DNA from: Prinsepia uniflora | Taxonomy: Eukaryota > Streptophyta > Magnoliopsida > Rosales > Rosaceae | Assembly: GCA_032719365.1 (NCBI GenBank) | Contig: CM064875.1 | Coordinates: forward strand, 19,195,674-19,259,673 | Length of the DNA: 64,000 nucleotides | Direction: 5' to 3' | Shown: positions 11,499 through 22,659 of the stretch, one piece after another | Layout: every line of letters begins with the position of its first letter | Numbering within the stretch: position 1 is the first letter of the stretch | Notes under the pieces: model-generated | What the model was told of the DNA's origin: nothing | The model's input: the letters and a program-made list of their open reading frames with translations, nothing else | Databases searched by the model: none | Translations under genes and position numbers: made by a program

Positions 11499-12546
11499 GG
11501 CGCCTAGCCCAAAACATAGCTTTTCACCATTCTCGTAAATCATGTCAACAAAACGATAATTAAGTCTATTAAATCGTTCAGAAATCGACAATTAAATCCA
11601 CCAAAATCATCAAGTGATCATATCAAATCATTATCCAATTCATTGCAACTCAAATCATGGAATAAATTATGGAAAATAATTACTATGCATGCATTATAGT
11701 TATAAAACAAAAGTCCACTTACACACCAGCCAAGTTGCTCAATCTCGAGCTGTTTGCTCCTCAGAAGTCTCGGGAATATTCTGGCCTCAAATTGATCGAA
11801 TTCCACTTCGAAATTTCGAAGAGGTCGCGGGTCCGTTCTAGGTTCAATTCTGGGAAATTTCCTTCGATTTTGTGATTGTTTAGTTTGTAGGGATCTCAGA
11901 AAGCTTAAGATAAGCTTGGTTTCAACAATCATGGTCCAAAGATTAAAATTCGAATTTCCAAAATTTCGATTTTTTTTGGGTTTGGGTTTGGGTTTTGAGT
12001 TCCTTCGGTTGTTCTTCCCTTTGCTCTCCTTTTTCTTTCTCATTTTCTCTCATTTTCTTTCTCTATTTCTCTACGTTTTTCTCTCGAAGGGTTGCTGTGG
12101 AGATTGATCCCAACAAATTGATTTGGTTTTTTTGGTTTTGCTCGAACGGTGGCACCCCATACACAACGCATCACTAGCTACCACCAATCTTGTCCAAAAC
12201 GTAACAGGTGTCACCAATCTATAAAAAACTCAGGTTGACTCACAACAATCAGTAAAAAGGACCAAATTTCCCCTATCGAGTAAAAATTTCCAAAATGCCC
12301 TTGGGATTTAAATTACAAAAATGCCCCTAATCAATTTAGGCCTATAACATCTTCGTCCGATCTCCGATTTCGACGTGCTGCATGTCCACAAACTCAGCAT
12401 TCGGAGACCTACACAACGGTCTCCACGAAAAGTTCAAATAGTATATGGGACAAAAGTCAAATTTAAACACCATAGTGATAGGGATGAAAACGTCTTTTCC
12501 ATTTCAAATTCTCGAATTTACCTTTTTCGAATTTTCAGGTCGTCCA

Positions 12547-12857
12547 ATATATCTCAAGCTGTATTTTGAAAACTTGGGAAGAAAGCCTACAGTGAGGCTT
12601 GGGTGTATACACCCCAAATCCACGAAGGTTTTTTTTTTCTTACAGGCTATATTATGGGTAGCCTATGAAGGATCTAGCTCCCGTGTAGGTGGTCTATGTG
12701 CATGGAGCTTTCAACCAATTTTTTCCTACAACAACATAGCCTAAGGATTTTCATCCAAAAGATCACGGTTAGGAAAGCTTAGGATTTCCTAGGGTTTGCA
12801 ATAAAAGGAAAAAGGGGAGACAAAGACATATTTCATAGGCATTCAACGTAAAACAGA
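12547..12857. other. No gene seen; short spacer between two LTRs
   Basis: A 311-base spacer between LTR copies with no recognisable motif, gene or repeat. Confidence 0.5.
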
Positions 12858-14864
12858 TGACAGGATTCGCCCAAAAAATATCTTGGTAACCATCTCCAGT
12901 CCTGCTCATGTCTGACGACTAATCTAAAATCCAAAAGTACCCTAGAACTTCACACATGAAAATCCTTCAGACAAGAGATATGTAACCAAACAAAGTTCGA
13001 GCTCCAGAAGTCACTGTCCATACCAACACACTAACCCTAGAGGTGAGGTAAAACCCAACTAGATAACCTCGACCTCAACCCACAAAATTTGGTAACTCCC
13101 TTAGCTATATGCATAACTAGTCGGTAACCCATTAGTTCTACTAAATCTATTTGAGTCCCTAACCGATATCTCGACCCGCACTAGAGTCCTGGTCTGGTAC
13201 CCTGACTCACATGGAGTCCCAATTCGGCGTCTTGACTCATCGTATTGTGCACTTCGGGATCGTTTGTTGAGATGTCCAAACTTAGTGGTTATTTATACTC
13301 ATTTTGGAGTATTTTCCTCTCTTAGAGATTAAAGATTGAGTCTATGTAGGCTCTATAATATCCCATCGATCCTTGAGCATAATCGTGTGGAAAAACTCAT
13401 GAGACATTAGGGCAAGTACCCCTCATTAGTTACCAGTAAAAAATTCAGATATCCGGCACGTTATGCTCAGTTGAACTCAATGTGTAAGTTCACACCCACT
13501 TACCATATGTCCAAAACTCCAAATCAAGGAAGCACCAAACCCACGAGATCCATAAATACATCGTTACTTAGGCTTATTTAACCTTCCGACTTAAACCTAC
13601 CCCAAACTAACCAAAACAGACTTGGAATTACTCAAATGGAGCACGAAATGATCCCAAATGGCCGTGAAACTGTCATAAACAAATTTGGAAGGTCGACAAC
13701 AGGGGTGTACGTGCCAATGTTGGTAAAGGAACGGTGTCACATGCTACCATGTGCCGATGGGAGACCGATGGATCTCCCAAGCACAGTCAAGTGTGCCCAC
13801 GCACTCTTACATCCACTCGCTAGCGGACGACCGATAGCCACCCCACGTACTGCCATGCGTGGGTAATGGACCAGGAGATGCATCATTTGCAGGTAGTGGT
13901 GGCTCGCGCGGTCTCACGTAAGTCTACGCGCCCTCACGTTGTCTACGCACCTACTATATGGGCTGTCACATGGTAGACAAATGGCATCCACGTGGTCACC
14001 ACATCATGTGCCATATCAAACCAAGCCACTGTCACATCATGTTGGACTAGTTTGGATCACCAAAGATGATGACTGGCGTCACCATGCATCGCCGTTTTCA
14101 CCATCGTAAGTATCCAAAAACCTAGCTAGAGAAGATGACCGGCGCCGCTGTCTGGCCCACTGTATGCCAGCGTCTGGTTTTCCAAAAAATGACATTATTG
14201 GTACAAATTCAAGATTTCCTCATTCTCTCATTTTGCAACTATTTTTCAACTATTTACATATGTAAATTCATCTACTATTCGCGAGGAATCCAATATTAGA
14301 CCAATAATTGAGAGATCATCGCTGATTTGGCTAGAAATGTTTCCTGAAGGTTCATTCAACCTTTCCCTCGCTGATCGTCAATCTGTCATACATGGTTGTC
14401 TTCTCACCTCAAAACCACCACCAAACTGCTCGTGTGGTCTTACGGAAACCATTTCTAGCCTTCGTTTGGTCTAATTTAGCCCCCCAAACGGATGGTCCAT
14501 GGTAGAGAGAGCGATGGTCGCACAAAGAAGATAAAGAGAAGAGAAAGAAAACGGTAGATAATATATGGGCAACCTCATGAGGAGAGAGAGAGTGTGGGAC
14601 CAATTTATACCATGTAATTTTTCAAAATTACCATTATGCTCTTACCATTTCAAAACCCGTGAGTTTGGTTCACGAACTCTGATCACCTCGTGACGTTTGT
14701 CTACGAACTCGTGAGCTCGATATGTACACAATGATCAAAGGAAAACATCCAAAAGTTCCCTAAGGAAAATTTGACTAACGGACCCCTCTGAAGTCGAGGG
14801 TAAAATCATCATTTTCCAAATAAATTCCAAAATTAACCCTCAGTATTTTGTCTTGGTCGTAATA
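12858..14864 (-). repeat. Decayed 3' LTR of a minus-strand long-LTR element
   Basis: It starts TGACAGGATTCGCC at 12858, followed by the family block CCTGCTCATGTCTGAC near 12902. It ends near 14864 at GGTCGTAATA. Immediately after comes a polypurine-like tract (14865-14905; on the minus strand a purine stretch beside GATGATGAATTTC), which makes this the 3' LTR of an element whose body lay to the right. An open stretch at 13636-13866 has no domain and is not called. Confidence 0.6.
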
Positions 14865-15150
14865 ATCTTCCCCTTTAAAAGAAATTCATCATCAAAATTT
14901 TACATATGCAAGTCAAAAGGCAATCACATGTGACCCCTCGAGTGCTCCCGCGTCTCTATCGACATGATTCTAAATTACATACCATATTGTACGGTATTTA
15001 GGTGTATTACTAGTAAAGTGTGAGTAGCTCAACAATGAACTTACTTTCCCTATTAGGTGGAAATCCAGGTAAGTTCTGTAAAACACCATTTGAAACTCAA
15101 TACGCAACCGATGTACCTGTTGCCCTTAACGGTTTATCCTGAGTACCAAT
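14865..15150 (-). other. Remnant of internal region next to the decayed 3' LTR
   Basis: The polypurine-like tract is followed by about 250 bases with no preserved reading frame. I infer it is the stump of the element whose 3' LTR is 12858-14864. Confidence 0.35.
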
Positions 15151-16300
15151 CTCATGAGTCTAATACTTGAACAAACCCGTCCTCGGTTAATCCTTTGCCA
15201 CCCAGGCTGATATCAGTCCAGAAGGAATACTTTTTGGTCCATCTGGAAACTAACTCTGATAACTTGGACTATCTAAAAGATATATTTTGTATCCCGTGTA
15301 CTGGCTTGATTCCCGTTTCCAAGTGACTTGGAGGTACAATGTGAGTGAACAAAACCAGTTATAAAACAATGCATGTATAAAATGAATCATAAATAACCGA
15401 ATTTCAAAATAAAACAAACATGTACTATGGGACCCACGAAAACCATGCAATGGATATAAAATGCATGTGGGCCACATTTCCCTGAAATCCACGTTTATAA
15501 AACCATATGGAAAACCTAGATACTAATGTCATAAAACAACTCACAACTAATCCTCGACTCCCTTGAGCATCAGCCGTTTGGAAAAATCCGAGCTTCGATT
15601 GCTTGGAACTACCCCCAAGCTCTGGTCATCTAGGAAACACCTGAACTCTGACTGTCTTGGAAAGATGTGCTACCCCCAGGAGTTGGCGGAGACATACTTC
15701 ATAATACCATTCTGGGTAGATACTGCCTATAGTAGCTGGCGGAGACACACTCCATAATGCCAACCCGAGAAAATACTGCCACTAGGAGCTAGCGAAGACA
15801 GATCCTACGATGCCAATCTAGAAAAATATTGCCCCCAAGAGCTGCAGAGATACACTCTGTGATAGTTCGGAAAAAAACCGCCCCAAGAGTTTGCAGAGAC
15901 ACTCCATGATGCCAGTTCAAGAAAAGCACAATATCCCTCGAAGATGGTTAACAATGGAAAAAGTTCAGGAAACCAAATAAAACTTTGCTTTTACATAAAT
16001 CTTTGACTCAAAATCAAGTTAAAACATTGATAACCGAGCTTGAGCCAAAATACTTACATATAAGTCTGTAAAATTACATATAAGTCTATAAACTTTCCTT
16101 ACTAACATATAAGTTTATTTAAAAACTTACACATAGAACAATTAAACTCATAGGTCCTTTGACTAGACAAAAAACTATACAATTTAAAAAAACCATAGTT
16201 TTTATATAAATTACAGCTAATGTCATCCAATTGTAAACTAGTCCAGTAACAATCTAAAAATCACTTATCAAAATCTATCATGATTTCAACTTTACTTTTT
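15150..16300 (-). repeat. Strongly decayed LTR-like segment
   Basis: It has the family block GACTTGGAGGTACAATGTGAGTGAAC (compare the GACCTGGAGGGTC...GTGAGTGGAC of better copies) near 15325-15352 and ATGCATGT near 15369. These are followed by a minisatellite in the place where other copies have one. Both ends are unclear. Confidence 0.4.
15640..15925. repeat. Minisatellite of about 50-62 bp units
   Basis: Four to five degenerate units, each with a GAGCTGGCGGAGACACACTCC-like head, an ATGCCA block and an AAAATACTGCC-like tail. It sits in the decayed LTR-like segment, at the place where sister LTRs carry unrelated arrays. Confidence 0.7.
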
Positions 16301-16558
16301 TTTTTTATAAGATTATATTGAGGATTATGAAAATATTACTCCTATTTATATATTTTTTTTCACTTGCTCATTTTAAAAGTAATATGAATATCTAATCTAA
16401 CTTAAAGTAAGATAATTAAAAACAATAATTCTTTAAAAATACTTTTAAAAATTCTTTATCTTCCAATATTAAATAATTTGGTTAATTTTTTATAGTTTAG
16501 GGTTTAATTCTTGAATTTTGGCACAAAATTCAAGAATTAAATCCTATGTCGTACAATT

Positions 16559-16563
16559 CCCCC

Positions 16564-16594
<31 letters not shown>
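16559..16594. repeat. Poly-C26 followed by A10
   Basis: Twenty-six C directly followed by ten A, in AT-rich DNA outside the LTRs. It is the longest of the three C tracts. Confidence 0.95.
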
Positions 16595-16595
<1 letters not shown>

Positions 16596-17385
16596 TTATA
16601 CCCTTTTGTTGAACCCCAAATAATACGGACTTTATTTTTTATTTTATAGAATAAATTCATTTGTAACTATATAGAATATATATATATATAGTATACATAT
16701 ATAATATTTATTATATGCATAATATAATAAAGGGCCAAAGATGCCAAAAAAATCAAATACTAAGAAGCATATGGAGCAAAGAAGACAAAAAAAGATAATA
16801 TTATTTTTAATTGTTTAAAAAAATTCTCAAGAACGCACATATTCTCTTTATTAAGATATAAAATGGTAAATGTAGAATTTATTGTTTACAAATTCTGTTT
16901 AGGGACTTTTGAATAAAAAAAGTTTGAGATAAAGTCTTATTTTATTTAATATACAAATATTAAAGCTTTTTAATAAAATTAAAAGTTGTTAAGAGTGTAA
17001 CAATGATTTACTGTATGTATAATTTTCAATTCTCAATATCCCTATTAAAGGGGATTGATAGTTAATGTATGGCATGACCAAAGTACACCTTTCGAAATTC
17101 AGAAACTAAATTATCAACTTGATAGTGACGTACACACCGTAATGGCCGACCCCATCACAAAATTCTCCATTGGGAAGAGAGAAATGGATAATATATGTGA
17201 TATGGTATGATGATATCCCCATCCCATTCCTTCACTTTTGTTTTCCTTTTTCCTAATTAGTTTTTGTTCTTATTTTATTTATTTTATCAGACCTTCCTCT
17301 CAATCTCTGTATATATGTGAACTAGACCATGTAAGGCACAATAATATTCATCTTCATCAAAAGAGAAAGAGTGAGAAATACATTT
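16595..17385. other. AT-rich upstream region of the LEA-like gene
   Basis: The region is very AT-rich with an AT dinucleotide stretch near 16677-16700 and no open frame of note. A TATATATG sequence at about 17310, roughly 75 bases before the start codon, could serve as TATA box or lie in the 5' leader. Confidence 0.35.
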
Positions 17386-17860
17386 ATGGCAGCTGTTGTT
17401 GCAAAGGGGGCACAAACCATGAACACAATGGTTTTCAAGTAAGCATCCCTCCAATATATTATTCTTCACAGCTTTTCTTAGAATCGCTTCTTAATAATCA
17501 ATTCTTATTGCACGGTGGAAAAATTTGAGTAAAATTCAGAGACGATATATGCCAACAATCGCTCAGTTTTGTAGTGTATAACGTGTATACTACCGGATTG
17601 ACGATGTTTTTTGTAGGCCGATGAGTCGAAAGGGTTTTCATAAGCAAAGCTCTTCGACGGATATGATACGTGAGACGAGAAAGTTTGAAGGAGATCACGA
17701 AGTGAAGAACAAGCTTCATATTGAAGGTGCTGGAAATGACATGAACATATGGGTTCCCCATGAGAAGACTGGAATATATTACCCCAAAGGACAAGAGAAA
17801 GTGATGGAGCAAGTTTCTTCAGGATCAGTTAGGGATATGGATGTCAATTGGTTTTCATAA
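17386..17860 (+). CDS. Small LEA-like (late embryogenesis abundant) protein, two exons, 98 aa
   Basis: Exon 1 is 17386-17438, starting at an ATG ('MAAVVAKGAQTMNTMVF'). The intron is 17439-17616 with GTAAGC donor and TTGTAG acceptor. Exon 2 is 17617-17860, ending in TAA. The join keeps phase, and Lys-Pro is made at the junction. The protein is basic and polar, and the C-terminal half carries 'WVPHEKTGIYYPKGQEKVME', matching the tryptophan-proline-histidine...TGxYxPKGxE motif I know from small plant LEA/SAG21-like proteins, many of them targeted to mitochondria and induced by stress or seed maturation (family knowledge). The short Arg-poor N-terminus does not prove targeting. It ends 'DMDVNWFS'. 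This is the only gene in the window that looks intact. Its subfamily is uncertain. Confidence 0.72.
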
Positions 17861-19983
17861 TATGTTAACAAGAAAACTAATATCTCATTAATCATTGCAC
17901 GGGAATTAATGTCCCATATAATAATATTCCTTTTCTTGTATGAGCTCTCTTTTATGCAAGTTCGCAATATCTGTCATTTCTTGGTGCTAAAGTTATTCTA
18001 ACTTTTAGTGATGAAATGTTCAAACAAACTCATCATTTCTTCTAGAAAATTTCCATAACATTTCATAAAGCTTATCTAACACTTGAAAAACGATTTCAGA
18101 CCTTCAAACGCATTAAAAAACAACCAAACAAGTTCCCTTAACCATTAATGGCTTATTACTTCCATTTAATCTTCTCTCCTCCAATTTACTTGCTCTATCT
18201 CTCATTAATGGCTTAATATGAAGTTTCCCATAACATTTCGCAATATCTGTCATTTGTTGTCAAGTTTTCTTTTTGGGTGAAATGGCGACCTAAAGCCAAA
18301 AACAACAAAAAATAACAAGCCATTTATGGCATTGATTTTCTTGGCAACCAAACAAAGTGATATATATCTTGCTAAGAGAGTGGTTGGGAGAGTATATGAA
18401 TTGGTTCATGAGGTTAGTGAATTATATTACAAGCAATAAGAGGAGGACGAGAAGGATATGGTCAGTGAATTGGTTGATGCGGCCAGTGAATTATATTACA
18501 GGCAATTGGTTGATGGGTTTCATTTTGTATATACCAGCATTCAACAGAAAATTTAAGTGAAATGTTGTCACATTTTAAAGTGTATATGGTGGTCTGAATA
18601 AAATCCTTAAGTAAAAGTTCAAAAAAAAAAAAAAAAACTTAACTTTCATCCTAATATGTTTTAAATTTTTGAGCTTTCAGGTCTGAATAAAATATATATC
18701 ATGAATGATGAATTATTCAAATTAAAAATACATAACAAAATACCCAAATTTACATGCCTATTGCCCAATCAAGTTCATTAACATCGAAATAATAAATACC
18801 TGAGATAAATTGACGAGGAAAATGAAAGGAACTCAAATTTTGTTCAATAAAATGATGTAGGAAATGAAAGAAATTATTAACCCTAACTTTAAGAAATCTC
18901 AAAATTTAACCCCATTTAGAAAAAATAAAATAAAAACCAACAACTATAACGTTGTTCCGCGTTTCCAAAACTTCTATCTACTTTTCTCTAACGTTTCAAA
19001 TTTTCGACTTTTTTGGAAATGAATTTTCGAGTGTTTTGGAGCCATTTCATCTCCGTATTTGGTGTCCGAAACTCGAAACGCTTTTAATTTTTTTCCTTTT
19101 TTTTTTTCCCGTTAAGAATGAAAAGACATGAATAAGGCTAGAGGTGGGCACAATGCGTTCGATATGTATATTGACAATATTCAAATCCAAACAGTTAAAA
19201 TCTTAACGGTTCGATACAGTTTGAATTTTCTAAAATTAGAAATAAAACCGTTTCTATCCAAACTGTTACTAACTGTTCGGTTTGAATCGAAATGGTTTTA
19301 AACTGTTTAGGAATTAAAAAAAACAAGGACACAAAAAAAATAATCAATACTCAAAATTTTATATATTAAATTTGCTAAGTATTGAATTACAAACATTACT
19401 AAGATTTATGAAACAAACATTACTATTTAATAATCATTTATTATACTCTTATATGAGTATACATATACTTATATGAATATATCTAGATATCCTTTTATTT
19501 TTATTATTTTTACTTTGTATTAATAATAAATTTAAAAATTAATAAAAATTAATAAAAATTAATATATTCTTTAACCGTCCGGTTTAAATTTAATCGATTT
19601 CCAAAATGAAAATCTAAGTCCAAATTATTACTAACATAACGATTTACATTTTTAACCCGTTTGATTTTTATCCGATCAAATCTAGATTATTGGATAAATA
19701 ACGGTATGAAACAGATTAATTAACAATTTTTAAAGGATTCCGCATGTTCCTACATAAAGCCGTTATATCCGAAGCCTCCCTCTTCGGCATAATCGCCCAT
19801 TTTCCCTCCCACCAAAGAAGCGCCACTGGAAAGATGCTAAATACGTCACTCTTCTTCACTTCCCTCTGTGTGCAGCCTACCCTCTGTTTGGTTCATCAGA
19901 TTCCGCCGGAAAACAAAGCATAATTTGAAGCAAGCCTTCAGTTTTTGGCAAATTCAGCAATTCCCATAGAAAGTGAAAGTTCA
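17861..19983. other. Intergenic AT-rich DNA with small repeats, no gene seen
   Basis: It contains an imperfect direct repeat at about 18398-18440 and 18465-18507 (core GTGAATTATATTACAAGCAA), an A-rich run near 18620, and a possible truncated hAT-like copy at 19139-19735. The bases just before 19984 are the 5' leader/promoter of the ankyrin kinase pseudogene. No plausible TATA box could be singled out. Confidence 0.5.
19139..19735. mobile_element. Possible truncated hAT-like non-autonomous transposon
   Basis: It begins TAGAGGTGGGCACAA, resembling the TAGGGGTGGGCA ends of many plant hAT-type elements. It contains subterminal CGGTTTGAAT / AACCGTTT motifs in both orientations. The opposite terminal repeat is not visible, so the call is weak. 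Confidence 0.3.
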
Positions 19984-22013
19984 ATGAAGACGATGGGCGA
20001 GATTCTGGGTGCGGATTCTTCCAATGATTTCGATATGCAACGGATTGGGAAATTCTTGAGTTTTGCTTCGAGAGGGGACAGAGTTGGACTGAACCAGATG
20101 TTGATCAAAAGCATTTCTCCTGATGTGCAAGACTATTACAACAGAACCGCACTGCATCTGGCAGCGAGTGAGGGTCACACTCCCATTGTTGAGCTTCTTT
20201 TGTGCTACAATGCCAATCTTAATCTCAAAGATCGATGGAAACGAGCTGTAAGAAACAACAAATCATTTCCCACATTTAATATACACTATGGTCACATTTG
20301 GATTGGATTGGATTTGATTAGACATAGAAGGAAACTTAGGATTAGATAAGTTTTCTTCTAACTCAACTCCCTCTAATCCCCTATAATGAAGACTCATCAA
20401 TTTTCATATTATCCAATCCAATCCAATCATGCTCACCTAACTTGCCCATGCCACACAGTCTTATTCGATTTCGTTAACTTGAACTAGCTTGTGTAACCCT
20501 TTCATCTGTCTATTAATTAATTTGTAACTTGAAGCATTTAGTTTCAATTTGTTCTTATAAGGTCTTATAATAGTATGATTACATTTCAATTTAATGGGAT
20601 TTTGTGTTAAGCTAATAGCGTGTTTTGGGACTTGAAGCATAGAAGAACATAATTTAATTGGTAACTGATTTCAACTTTTTTTTTTTTTTTTTTTCATTCA
20701 ACGATATTGATATAAAAGGAGATAAATCAATCCAATGTGGATTGGTCTATAAAAATTACTGGATAATTTTCTTTTCCACAAAGTTCCCCTAATGCTTTCT
20801 TTTCTTGAAAGCTGTTTTTGTGTCTATGTTCTTGGAACGAATTTTACGATTTGGTCACTAATGTTGATTCTACATTTCTAATTTTAATGTCAAGCCCCTG
20901 ACAGATGCAAGACTCTATGGGCATCGGGATATATGCAGGATTCTTGAAGTAAACGGAGGCAATGACTTCACCAATGATCAACTGATGGTAATTGAAATTT
21001 CGTTTTTGAAAACACAGATTTACAGTGAAACCCAGTGTCCGTTTTATTTCTTGAATGAAGCTTTATGATCAATAACATTGATAAGTAGCATTATGTTCAG
21101 TTTGTGGAAGGAGCCATGTGTTCTTGGTATACTGGGTTTTTCCATATGCACCTATCCGAGGCAATATGTAATTTGGTCAAAGCTTGAAGGTTCATGCAAT
21201 AAATTATCAAGAGAGATGGATTACTGGTGGCGTTCCTGCTGGAAGTGACTTCATGGATACTCAATTGTTGACTTACTTCTCTTTGTGCTTTTCACAGACA
21301 GTTCAACATGATGAACAAGATTCAAATGCTGTGAAGTTTGACATGTCAGAACTAAACACAGAGCACTCATCAGCAATTCAGCAGGTATATATGAACCAAA
21401 TTATAGGGAAGAGTTGATTTGTGAAGCTTAAATTGCTTTAATTTACTATAGCAGGCTAAACTCTGTCTAGAGCATTTCCTATTCAAAGAAGGGGGGAAGA
21501 AAAAAACCTAACCTTCTGCCAAATTCTGCAGATAAGCAACTAATAAATCAAAACAAGTGTCTTCCTATATTCTTATTTCTTCAAAAGTATGTTTACCTAT
21601 TAACTTAATTTTTCAGGGTTCATTTGTGAATCTGAAAAGGTCAAGTGGCGTGGAACATGGGTCGTTAAAACTGTTATCAGGAGTCAGATATGCCATCCTA
21701 TAAAAATGTATGCTTCATATGGAATTTTCTGTATCTTGGTTTCTAGGTTTGATAATTTGCTTAGAATGGTAAGTTTAGAATAAAAATTTGGACAATGTTA
21801 GATAATAGTTTGATAATTTGCTTAGAATGGTAAGTTGAGAATAAAAATTTGAACAATGTTAGATAATAATAGCTTTCTGCTTCAATCTTCGTACAGGATC
21901 CTTTCTGCTAAAGATAACACTATCCTGCGGGAACTTCAACATCCCAATATTTTGCAATTTCTTGGTTCAATTGTGCGGCAGCAAGAGATGGTTCTGGTTA
22001 TTGAGTATCTACC
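19984..22013 (+). pseudogene. 5' part of the ankyrin kinase pseudogene (exons 1-5a)
   Basis: Exon 1 encodes the N-terminus and first ankyrin unit up to 'NLKDRWKRA' with donor GTAAGA at 20248. Exon 2 gives 'PLTDARLYGHRDIC' and exon 3 'TVQHDEQDSNAVKFDMSELN'. Exon 4 (21617-21707) must be read as '..FICESEKVKWRGTWVVKT' to match the family, but this is out of phase with exon 3. Its 91-base length is one short of the 92 needed, pointing to a single-base deletion near 21628 (family-like reading would have Gly-Glu where the sequence has GTGAA). Exon 5 starts 'ILSAKDNTILRELQHPNI' and is cut after 'EYLP' by the retroelement at 22014. Confidence 0.85.
20290..20440. mobile_element. MITE-like element in intron 1 of the ankyrin kinase pseudogene
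   Basis: Inverted ends TTTGGATTGGATTGGATTT and ATCCAATCCAATCCAATCA face each other across about 150 bases. The interior GATAAGTTTTCTTCTA and CTCTAATCCC..ACAATGAA-type blocks recur in the element at 39568-39834, so both belong to one family. The transposon superfamily is not resolved. Confidence 0.6.
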
Positions 22014-22451
22014 TGTGGAACCCAAAATCATCCGAAAATTATGGAACTGCCACGCGGATCGTAATTCCCAAAAATTACCAAATTTCCCCTGGCAATAATG
22101 CTGATCATTTGAAAACACCCGCACATTAAATAATCTATTTACCAGTTAAATACGTTATTTGATCGTGTTAAAATATCCGTAATATTAATATTCTTCCCGA
22201 GAGTTAATTGTCATTATTCTTAATAATGGACAAATAATATTAATATTAAAACAATAATTGTCATTACTATCATGATGAGCCATCATTACAATTATTAAAT
22301 AATATATTTAAATATTATTTATTAATTAAATATTCAATCGACCAATCAGAATGCTCCAAGGCTCCTAAGATTTTCCTATAAATAGCAAAGCACATTTCAT
22401 TTGCAGGAATTGTGAGGACTTTTCGCGGCGGGTTCGATTTTTGAGTCAACA
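22014..22451 (+). repeat. 5' LTR of Tat element A (438 bp)
   Basis: It starts TGTGGAACCCAAAATCATCC. A TATA box CCTATAAATAG lies at about 22375. Compared with the 3' LTR it has about a dozen substitutions in the first 200 bases and lacks a block of about 136 bases just before GCAGGAATTG. Confidence 0.93.
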
Positions 22452-22472
22452 ATTGGTGCTTTCATTGAGAGT
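22452..22472 (+). other. Presumed primer-binding site of Tat element A
   Basis: ATTGGTGCTTTCATTGAGAG directly follows the 5' LTR, and the same sequence follows the 5' LTR of Tat element B at 34432. I cannot assign the tRNA by eye. Confidence 0.6.
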
Positions 22473-22659
22473 AATTGAGGAATACTCAGAAGAAGCTCTC
22501 TCGATTGTTCATCGTTCTTCAATGGTGTTCATCGTTCTTCAGAAAATTGTTCATCGTTCATCTCTCTTCGTTCGTCGTTCATCGACATTGTTCGAAGATT
22601 TTGAACGTTGTCCAAGTCATCCATCAACAGATTTCCAGTTCAAGATTCTTTGATTCGGC

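Larger units (their letters stand above)
1368..12546 (-). repeat. Older LTR of the long-LTR family, split by the chromovirus at 1433-10639
   Basis: The LTR starts at 1368 with TGACATGACCCG and runs to 1432. It resumes at 10645 after the inserted element and its target duplication, and ends about 12546 at GGTCGTCCA, a mutated form of the family end GGTCGTTACA. Joined across the insertion, the 5' part reads like the start of the LTR at 56570: the CCTGCTC.CGTCTG block, then the CACGACCTGGAGGGTCA block near 10745, then GCATGCAT near 10850. No polypurine tract or primer site adjoins it, so it is probably a solo LTR. A target duplication was not found. Confidence 0.7.

Noticed and set aside
11618..12107. 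Open frames on both strands (141 codons minus, 63 codons plus)
   Set aside because: They lie in the split LTR, are low-complexity (Lys/Arg or Phe/Ser runs), and have no counterpart motif in sister LTRs.
13636..13866. Plus-strand open frame of 76 codons
   Set aside because: It lies within a decayed LTR, with no domain and no splice context.
19945..19983. Extension of the kinase reading frame upstream of the first ATG
   Set aside because: The frame is open but begins at TTG. Plant translation would start at the ATG at 19984.
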